A stretch of DNA of 6,992 nucleotides, from assembly GCA_937916075.1 (NCBI GenBank), contig CALGHW010000448.1:1-6992 (forward strand), in the 5' to 3' direction. Of this stretch, positions 1 to 5,899 are shown one piece after another. The DNA is from an uncultured Prevotella sp. GTDB lineage: Bacteria > Bacteroidota > Bacteroidia > Bacteroidales > Bacteroidaceae. Every line of letters starts with the position of its first letter. Within the stretch, counting starts at the first letter, position 1. Under the pieces are notes generated by a model that had not been told where the DNA came from, ran no database searches, and saw only the letters and a list, made by a program, of their open reading frames with translations. The position numbers and the translations under genes were made by a program.

Positions 1-20
1 GGACGGCTTTTCTTTTTTTC
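1..20 (+). terminator. possible 3' half of an upstream terminator
   Basis: The window opens with GGACGGC followed at once by a T-rich run (positions 8-19, interrupted by one C). This is what the 3' arm and U-tract of an intrinsic terminator look like. The matching 5' arm (GCCGTCC) would lie before the window, so this cannot be confirmed. A weaker reading is a hairpin within the window between GGCTTTTCT (5-13) and AGAAAGCC (25-32), which needs one bulged T and has no T-run after it. Confidence 0.28.
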
Positions 21-64
21 GGTCAGAAAGCCTAAAACCGTTGTCTTTTTCCGTATTGACAGGT

Positions 65-100
65 TTTGTTAGGACAGACAGTCCTTTCTGCTTACCTTTG
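65..100 (+). promoter_or_regulatory. candidate Bacteroidota-type promoter for the operon
   Basis: TACCTTTG at 93-100 matches the Bacteroidota housekeeping -7 consensus TAnnTTTG. A TTTG at 65-68 could be the -33 element, but the 24-base spacer is longer than the roughly 19-21 usually seen, so the upstream box is weak. Transcription would start around 105-108, giving a leader of about 90 nt before the first gene. A perfect inverted repeat (71-85) lies between the two boxes and could be an operator. No other strong -7 match was noticed before the later genes, which fits one promoter serving the whole group. Confidence 0.5.
71..85 (+). promoter_or_regulatory. inverted repeat inside the promoter spacer (possible operator)
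   Basis: AGGAC (71-75) and GTCCT (81-85) are perfect reverse complements separated by AGACA. The repeat sits just upstream of the -7 box at 93-100, where a bound regulator could block or assist RNA polymerase. The arms are only 5 bp, so chance occurrence is possible. No regulator gene is in the window to pair with it. Confidence 0.3.
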
Positions 101-106
101 CATCGG

Positions 107-197
107 CAATAAGGCCCAAGGACCTCTTCCTTTCGGTGAAGAAATCGTAGCGGGATGAGGCCGACTAAGTTATTCACACATTAAAACCGTATCAGAC
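107..197 (+). promoter_or_regulatory. foldable 5' leader of the first gene
   Basis: The leader between the predicted transcription start and the ATG at 198 can form an outer stem, GG(A)CCTC at 120-126 with GAGGCC at 157-162 (one bulged A). It encloses a small hairpin, TCTTC 125-129 with GAAGA 138-142; the two stems share positions 125-126, so the inner one would lose a base pair or two if both form. The last 25 bases are A/T-rich and contain no clear Shine-Dalgarno sequence, as is normal in this phylum. It matches no riboswitch class I recognise. Confidence 0.25.
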
Positions 198-1076
198 ATG
201 AAGAAAGTATTCGCTGTTTTCGTTGCCTTGCTTGCAGTGGCAGCACAGGCAACCTCCAAGACGGACAACCAGGGTAACATCACCATCCAAACAACCAAAG
301 TCTGTCGAATGTTGGTGCAGACATGGGCTGATGCCTATATGAAGGAAAATCCGCAAACCCATATCGTGGTGGCAGACACCAAATCAGACCGCCCGTCGGA
401 CATCGTCGTGACGACAGAGCAATCTGGTGCGGGTGCGGCCAGCGTGGGACGCTACATCCTTCTGCCCGTGACCACCGATGACAATCCTGTGGTCGACGAG
501 TTGCAGAGCAAGCAACTATCACAATATGACCTCTCCCTGCTCTATTTTGAACAAGACCCCTATGCCGATGAGGATGAGGAGGTAAGTGCGAGAAAACGCC
601 GCCTGATAGAGCGCGTCACGGTGTATAGCGGCAACCGCCGCAACAGTGCGGCAGAGGAGTTTGCCCGTATCTTCGGACACAAGAGTTCCGACTTGCGCGG
701 CAAGAAGATAGGCGGTGATGACATCTACCTGCTGTCGGCCATTGAGCGCGACAGCACAGGCATCACGGTAGGCAATGCGGCCTATCTGTACAACACCGAC
801 AGCCGCTTGCTGAAAAATGGTCTGGTGGTGTTGCCGGTCAAGCTCAAGAAAGAGCAGCGCCAGGCCGTGGAGAGCCGTAACCTGGACCAGTTGCTCAAGG
901 CCTTTGAAGAGGTGGAGTCTGACATTCTGCCCGCACGAGACCTTTCGCTTGAGCTGAACAGCAGCACACCGGCCGCAAAAAAGTTTGCCCAGTGGGTACA
1001 CACTGCCGGACAGCACTATAACAACCAGGCCGGATTCTTGCGCGCCGCCGGCAGTCACGACTTGGCCAGCAACTGA
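198..1076 (+). CDS. exported PstS-like periplasmic substrate-binding protein
   Basis: This 292-residue protein is probably a periplasmic solute-binding protein of the phosphate-binding (PstS/PBP-like) type. Residues 1-18 form a Sec signal peptide (MKK, then a hydrophobic stretch ending AQA), with no lipobox Cys. The remaining pattern fits a two-lobe binding protein: a beta-alpha start at about 27-62 (ITIQTT, then WADAYMKENP), a hinge-like segment GRYILLPVTTDDNPV at 84-98, SGNRRNSAAEEFARIFG at 144-160 resembling the SGTR...F loop of PstS, and GITVGNAAYLYN at 188-199 resembling the 'IGY' segment of PstS. The usual Gly/Ser-rich phosphate loop near the N-terminus is not evident (TTKVCR instead), so the ligand may not be phosphate. 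An acidic stretch, DPYADEDEEV, lies at 120-129. No ABC permease or ATPase gene follows; the next gene is a TonB-dependent transporter. The ATG at 198 is chosen because it begins the signal peptide. Confidence 0.72.
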   Translation: MKKVFAVFVALLAVAAQATSKTDNQGNITIQTTKVCRMLVQTWADAYMKENPQTHIVVADTKSDRPSDIVVTTEQSGAGAASVGRYILLPVTTDDNPVVDELQSKQLSQYDLSLLYFEQDPYADEDEEVSARKRRLIERVTVYSGNRRNSAAEEFARIFGHKSSDLRGKKIGGDDIYLLSAIERDSTGITVGNAAYLYNTDSRLLKNGLVVLPVKLKKEQRQAVESRNLDQLLKAFEEVESDILPARDLSLELNSSTPAAKKFAQWVHTAGQHYNNQAGFLRAAGSHDLASN

Positions 1077-1105
1077 CCGAAGAGACACTAAACAATGAGA
1101 CACAA

Positions 1106-1144
1106 GCCACGGATTCCATCGTGGATGATGGGCCGTGCCTTTTT
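1106..1144 (+). promoter_or_regulatory. alternative hairpins with T-run between gene 1 and the SusC gene (possible attenuator)
   Basis: CCACG (1107-1111) pairs with CGTGG (1120-1124) across an 8-nt loop. The overlapping segment CACGG (1108-1112) can instead pair with CCGTG (1133-1137), close to a T-run at 1140-1144. The two pairings exclude each other. This could be a weak terminator or attenuator that lowers or tunes readthrough from the binding-protein gene into the transporter gene. The stems are short (5 bp), so the call is tentative. Confidence 0.25.
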
Positions 1145-1174
1145 CACCATCCGCTATACACAAACACGACAAGT

Positions 1175-4100
1175 ATGATAAAGACTTTACGAACAGTGGT
1201 TGTCCTGACCCTTTTGTCCGGGACGACAGGGGGCGCTTTTGCCCAGACCGTCAAAGGCGTGGTCAAGGATGCGACTACGGGAGAGCCTGTAGTGGGTGCG
1301 ACCATCCACTTGGCACACCATAAGGGAGGTGCTGTGACCGACCTTGACGGAAAATTCAGTATACACGCCGGGAAAATTCCCGCAACACTCACCATTAACT
1401 ATGTAGGCTACCGCAAACTCACGTATGACGTGTATGACACCGACGAGCCACTGGTCATCGAGTTGACCGAAGACCGCAACTCTGTGGGTGAGGTGGTCGT
1501 GGTGGGATATGGCACCCAGAGTCGAAAGCAGCTCACCGGAGCTGTGGCAACCCTCAAGCCCGAGGCGCAGCTCAAGACGGCCACCAGCATAGACGACGTG
1601 CTGGGAGGAGCCGTGTCTGGACTCAATATCACGTCGTCATCCGGACAGCCTGGCGCCTCGTCGTCGGTGCGCATCCGTGGCGGCAACTCGATAACAGGAG
1701 GCAATGAGCCCCTGTATGTCATCGACGGGGTGCTCGTGTACAACAGTGATGACGCCACCCAGACGGGAGTGGGGCGCTCGCAGGGCAACTTCAATCCGCT
1801 GGCTACCATCAATCCCGCCGACATCGAGTCGATAGAGGTGCTCAAGGATGTGTCGGCGGCAGCCATCTATGGTTCGCGTGGCGCCAATGGTGTCATCATC
1901 GTGACCACGAAGAAGGGCAAGAAAGGCAAGCCGTCGGTAGAATATGGCTATCAGGTGGGGGTGTCGTCGCTCGGCAAGAAGCTCGACCTGCTCGACGCGC
2001 GCCAGTGGGGCGAACTCTATCTCGAGATAGCCACCGACGCGCAGAAGGAGGCTTCTGGCATCACCCAAGATGTGGTGAACGCCTGGGGCAAGGGCACCGA
2101 CTGGCAGGATGCCTATTTCCATACGGCGGTGTCGCAGCAGCACCAGCTCTCGGTGAGCGGCGGCTCAGACCAGGAGCATTATCTGCTATCGGCCAACTAT
2201 ACCGACCGCAGCGGTATCGTGCGCGGCACGGACTTTACCCGCTATGGCGGACGCATCAACTATGGACGCGACTTGCTGCGCAACCTTACGGTAGACGCGA
2301 ATGTCAATGCATCGAAGAGTACACAGAACGGACTGTCCACATTCCAGAACTCGGTAAACGGACTGAGTGGACAGCTGGAGCAGGCCCTGCGCACATCGCC
2401 GGCCGTGCCCGTGAAAAATGAGGACGGGTCATGGAATTATGCCAATCCTTTTGAGGCCGGCGACCTTGTGAAAAGCGGTGGTATCACCCCCAATGCGGTG
2501 GCCGAGTTGCACACGGTGACTTCGAAGACAGACGTGTCTAACTTCATGGGGACTGCCAGCTTGTCCTGGAAGCCGGTGAGCGGATTGACGCTCAAGCTTC
2601 AGGCGGCCACCAATGTGATACACACCACCGAGGATTTCTATTCACCGGCATCGGCTACGGTGGGATTTTTCAGCAACGGCTATGGCTCGGTGGGCAACAA
2701 AACCTGGGAGAGCGACCAGCTTGAGGCGACCGCCACCTATCATAAGCTGTTGGCCGAGAAGCATGAGATAGACCTGTTGGGCGGATTCACCACGCAGACC
2801 ACAACCAGTGAGAGCACCGTGGCGGCCGCAGCCGACTTCCCCAATGACAATCTGGGCTACCATTCACTCCAGTCGGGAGCGCAGCGGGTGGCTCCGCAGA
2901 CCGGAGGTCTCAAGAGCACCCTCAACTCCTTTATCGGGCGAGTGAACTATACCTTCAACGGCAAGTACAATCTCACGGCCACTTTGCGAGCCGATGGCTC
3001 CAGTCGTTTTGCCGACAGCCATAAGTGGGGCTATTTCCCCTCAGTAGGTGTGTCCTGGAATGTGTCAGACGAGTCATTCCTGCAGCGTGTGTCGTGGCTG
3101 CGCGACCTCAAGGTAAGGGCCAGCTACGGTACGGTGGGCAACCAGGAGATAGGCGACTACCAGTTTCTGTCGAAATATGCGAGCACCCTGGGATATTATT
3201 ATTTCAACGGAACGCTCACAACAGGATTCTACCGCACGTCACTGTCCAATCCCGACCTGAAATGGGAAACCACCCGGGCTTTCAATATCGGAGCCGATGT
3301 GTCGCTCTTCGGAGGACGGCTGAATATCACTGCCGACTATTATGTCAAGAAGACTTCCGATTTGCTGGTCAACATCGGTGTGGAACAAACCACCGGCTTC
3401 TCGTCGCAGTTGCGCAATGTGGGCAATGTGGAAAACAGTGGAGTCGAACTGTCGGTTAACGCCACGCCCCTGCAGCGCAAGCGACTGGTGTGGAACGTGT
3501 ATGCTAACATCGCCCACAACAAGAACAAGGTGACCAGTCTGGGTGACACGCAGACCCAAATTATCAATTCTAACCAGACCATCATCCGCGTGGGCGAGGC
3601 GCTCGGCACATTTTATGGATGGCAGTTTGACGGGTTGGTGCAGAAAGACCAAAGCCTGAGCAGCGTGCCGGTACCCGTCAGCAAGACCAACGTGGAGTAT
3701 GGTGACGCCAAGTTTGTAGACCAGAATGGCGACGGGACCATCGACCAGGAGGGCGACCGTGTGGTGCTGGGCAGCATACAGCCCAAGTTCACTTACGGCT
3801 TCGGTTCGTCATTACGTTTCCGGCGAATAGACTTCTGCTTCAGCTTCCAGGGTTCTTACGGCAACAAGCTCTACAACAGGCTGCGCCAGTCGCTTGAGAC
3901 ACCGTCCTCCAGTTACAACGTGTCAACGGCATTGCTCGACCGCTGGACGGAAGACCACACGGCCACCTTGGTGCCGAAGGCCACTGGCAAGGTGAGCTAT
4001 ACCAATTATCTGGACAGCCGCTATGTGGAGGATGCCAGCTATCTGCGCTTGAAGAATATACAGGTGGGCTATACCCTTCCGGTGCGCTTGTCGCTGAAAC

Positions 4101-4252
4101 AGAAGTTGTTTGTGAATGTGTATGCGTCGGCTCAGAATCTGCTTACCCTTACTCCTTACAAGGGGTACGACCCAGAGATATCAGGTGTGGTAGACAATGG
4201 TACCTATCCCAGTGCGCGCACTTTCACTTTCGGCTTGAAGGTTACTTATTGA
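1175..4252 (+). CDS. SusC/RagA-family TonB-dependent outer-membrane transporter
   Basis: A 1025-residue SusC-type transporter, which imports ligands across the outer membrane as a partner of a SusD lipoprotein, using TonB-ExbBD energy. Residues 1-23 are a signal peptide ending AFA before Gln24. Residues about 24-98 form the carboxypeptidase-D-like regulatory domain (VKGVVKDATTGEPVVGATI, then TDLDGKFS and VGYRKL). A TonB-box-like GEVVVVGYG lies at 105-113. The plug spans about 115-247, with VRIRGGNS (165-172), LYVIDGV (180-186) and EVLKDVSAAAIYGSRGANG near 221-239. A beta-barrel fills the rest and ends in TFTFGLKVTY with a terminal aromatic residue. DQNGDGTID at 849-857 is the DxNGDGxID loop common in SusC proteins. 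Length is normal and the frame is intact. An in-frame GTG at 1121 would add 18 non-signal residues, so the ATG at 1175 is preferred. The substrate cannot be read from the sequence. Confidence 0.96.
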   Translation: MIKTLRTVVVLTLLSGTTGGAFAQTVKGVVKDATTGEPVVGATIHLAHHKGGAVTDLDGKFSIHAGKIPATLTINYVGYRKLTYDVYDTDEPLVIELTEDRNSVGEVVVVGYGTQSRKQLTGAVATLKPEAQLKTATSIDDVLGGAVSGLNITSSSGQPGASSSVRIRGGNSITGGNEPLYVIDGVLVYNSDDATQTGVGRSQGNFNPLATINPADIESIEVLKDVSAAAIYGSRGANGVIIVTTKKGKKGKPSVEYGYQVGVSSLGKKLDLLDARQWGELYLEIATDAQKEASGITQDVVNAWGKGTDWQDAYFHTAVSQQHQLSVSGGSDQEHYLLSANYTDRSGIVRGTDFTRYGGRINYGRDLLRNLTVDANVNASKSTQNGLSTFQNSVNGLSGQLEQALRTSPAVPVKNEDGSWNYANPFEAGDLVKSGGITPNAVAELHTVTSKTDVSNFMGTASLSWKPVSGLTLKLQAATNVIHTTEDFYSPASATVGFFSNGYGSVGNKTWESDQLEATATYHKLLAEKHEIDLLGGFTTQTTTSESTVAAAADFPNDNLGYHSLQSGAQRVAPQTGGLKSTLNSFIGRVNYTFNGKYNLTATLRADGSSRFADSHKWGYFPSVGVSWNVSDESFLQRVSWLRDLKVRASYGTVGNQEIGDYQFLSKYASTLGYYYFNGTLTTGFYRTSLSNPDLKWETTRAFNIGADVSLFGGRLNITADYYVKKTSDLLVNIGVEQTTGFSSQLRNVGNVENSGVELSVNATPLQRKRLVWNVYANIAHNKNKVTSLGDTQTQIINSNQTIIRVGEALGTFYGWQFDGLVQKDQSLSSVPVPVSKTNVEYGDAKFVDQNGDGTIDQEGDRVVLGSIQPKFTYGFGSSLRFRRIDFCFSFQGSYGNKLYNRLRQSLETPSSSYNVSTALLDRWTEDHTATLVPKATGKVSYTNYLDSRYVEDASYLRLKNIQVGYTLPVRLSLKQKLFVNVYASAQNLLTLTPYKGYDPEISGVVDNGTYPSARTFTFGLKVTY

Positions 4253-4274
4253 CGCGGCACATTTCCGCGGCACA
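4253..4274 (+). promoter_or_regulatory. GC-rich intercistronic hairpin and direct repeat between SusC and SusD genes
   Basis: Starting on the first base after the SusC stop codon, CGCGG (4253-4257) pairs perfectly with CCGCG (4265-4269) across a 7-nt loop, CACATTT. The same stretch holds a 9-bp direct repeat, CGCGGCACA, at 4253-4261 and 4266-4274. No T-run follows; the next bases are A-rich and lead to the SusD start. It therefore looks more like an RNA stability or processing element than a terminator. Confidence 0.4.
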
Positions 4275-4297
4275 CAAACAATTAAAAAACGAACGAC

Positions 4298-5899
4298 ATG
4301 AGAAAAAATACGATAACAACCCTGTCGTGCGCGGCATTCCTGCTGGTGTCGTGCGCAGACCTTGACCAGGCTCCTGTCTCGGAGACATCAGACAAGAATA
4401 TCCCCCAGACTGACGCAGACGCCATCGCCCTGGTGACCCCGATATATGGACCCAACACGCTGCTGAGCACCAAATATTCGTATATGTCCGACCTGGTGAC
4501 AGAGACCACCGTTTCGGGAGAGAATCCCAATGGAGGAGGCGGAATGCTTGGCCTGCTGAAATGGGATGGAACCAACAGCTATATCACCAGTGTGTGGAGC
4601 ACATCGTATGAGGCCATCGCGCGTGCCAACGACGCCATCGAGAAAGTGGGGCAGTCGGCCAAGGTGAGTGAGGCGGTGCGCCGCCGGGTTGTAGGTGAGG
4701 CTCAATTCATGAGAGCCTATTACTACTTCTACCTCGTACAGTTCTTCGGTCCGATACCACTGGTCACAACGACCGACGGCGGACAGCATACCGTGCGCAA
4801 CACTGAGACGGAAGTGTATGGACAGATTGTGGCCGACTTGACAGCGGCGGCAGCCGCTCTTCCCGCAAAGAGCGAGCAAGCGGCGTCAGACATCGGGCGG
4901 GCCACTCGGGGAGCCGCTCTGGCTGCCTTGGCCAAGACCTACCTAATATGGGCGCAGAACGACGACGCCCTGTCGGAGGCCGAGCGTCACGATCGTTTTG
5001 CCTTATCGGTAGAGGCGGCCCAGAAGGTCATCGATTCCGGTGAGTATGCCCTGGAGGAGAACTTCCACGACAACTGGAACAACCAAAAGCGCAACGGCAA
5101 GGAAAGCATCTTCGCCACCCAGCATTATACAGGCTCTTCGCTGCAGGGTGACAACACGGGTGGCAACCACCTCGTGCACTGCTGTTTCTCTACCGGATTC
5201 TCGGTGAGTCTGCCTCATGTTACACCGACCCCCACCCGTGAGGTGGAAGACTCCTATCTGCCTGGCGACCAGCGTAAAGACGTGTCGTTTGCCGATTCGC
5301 TGTGGCGGGCAAAGGACAACAGCTATTTCCATTTCTACTATGATGCCGACGGTGACGGGGTGCGCGAGGCCGGATTTGCGCGCTATAAGAAATACATCGA
5401 CCTGGACAATGCTGAGAACAGCTCAAACAGCAGGGCCATGAACCGTACCATCCTGCGTTATGCCGAGGTGCTGCTCATCAAGGCCGAAGCCATCAACGAG
5501 CGTGATCATGGAGCCAACGATGACGCACTCCTGGCGCTCAACCAAGTGAGGCGGCGGGCTTTCGGCGAGAATATTTACAGCACGTCACCCCAATCCCACG
5601 ACCTCTCGGCCACAGGCTATGACGACTTCCACAATGCCATTGTTCAGGAGCGTTCCTGGGAGTTTGTCTATGAGCAAAAACACTGGTTTGACCTGAAACG
5701 CTGGAAGGTGCTGGTGAAGACCATCCGCAACAGCCGTCTGGCGCGTGAATATCCCGAATACAACAAGGCGGCCATTGATTTCAGAAATTACCGCTACCCT
5801 ATACCACAGTCGCAGCGCGACCTCAACCCCAACCTCTGGCAGAATTATGGCTATGACGGTTCAACACTTACACAAAACCCTTATAAAAACGTAGAATGA
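4298..5899 (+). CDS. SusD/RagB-family surface lipoprotein
   Basis: A 533-residue SusD-type lipoprotein, the lid that binds ligand on the cell surface over the SusC barrel. The signal peptide ends in the lipobox LVSC, with acylated Cys19; acidic residues follow closely (D21, D23), as in many Bacteroidota surface lipoproteins. The N-terminal SusD-like region shows GEAQFMRAYYYFYLVQFFG at 133-151 followed by PIPLV, and then GRATRGAALAALAKTYL at 200-216, typical of its TPR-like helices. The C-terminal SusD domain shows RYAEVLLIKAEA at 387-398, QERSWEFVYEQKHWFDLKRW at 450-469, PIPQ at 501-504 and NPNLWQNYGY at 510-519. DADGDG at 349-354 fits a DxDxDG calcium-binding loop. Length is within the family range and nothing is broken. 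The gene lies 45 bp after the SusC gene, and its stop overlaps the next start by 4 bp, suggesting co-expression and translational coupling. The ligand is unknown. Confidence 0.95.
   Translation: MRKNTITTLSCAAFLLVSCADLDQAPVSETSDKNIPQTDADAIALVTPIYGPNTLLSTKYSYMSDLVTETTVSGENPNGGGGMLGLLKWDGTNSYITSVWSTSYEAIARANDAIEKVGQSAKVSEAVRRRVVGEAQFMRAYYYFYLVQFFGPIPLVTTTDGGQHTVRNTETEVYGQIVADLTAAAAALPAKSEQAASDIGRATRGAALAALAKTYLIWAQNDDALSEAERHDRFALSVEAAQKVIDSGEYALEENFHDNWNNQKRNGKESIFATQHYTGSSLQGDNTGGNHLVHCCFSTGFSVSLPHVTPTPTREVEDSYLPGDQRKDVSFADSLWRAKDNSYFHFYYDADGDGVREAGFARYKKYIDLDNAENSSNSRAMNRTILRYAEVLLIKAEAINERDHGANDDALLALNQVRRRAFGENIYSTSPQSHDLSATGYDDFHNAIVQERSWEFVYEQKHWFDLKRWKVLVKTIRNSRLAREYPEYNKAAIDFRNYRYPIPQSQRDLNPNLWQNYGYDGSTLTQNPYKNVE

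Noticed and set aside
56..61. TTGACA resembling an enterobacterial -35 box
   Set aside because: No TATAAT-like partner at proper spacing, and this promoter type is not the norm in Bacteroidota.
33..190. The 9-mer TAAAACCGT occurs at 33-41 and again at 182-190
   Set aside because: Short A-rich direct repeat, 149 bases apart, one copy outside the likely promoter. Chance is the simplest explanation.
519..1172. 217-codon open frame on the minus strand across the binding-protein gene
   Set aside because: It lies opposite a convincing coding gene, its protein has no recognisable motif, and GC-rich coding DNA often leaves such open antisense frames.
1121..1174. Earlier GTG start that would lengthen the SusC protein by 18 residues
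   Set aside because: The added residues are not signal-peptide-like, while the ATG at 1175 begins a typical signal peptide.
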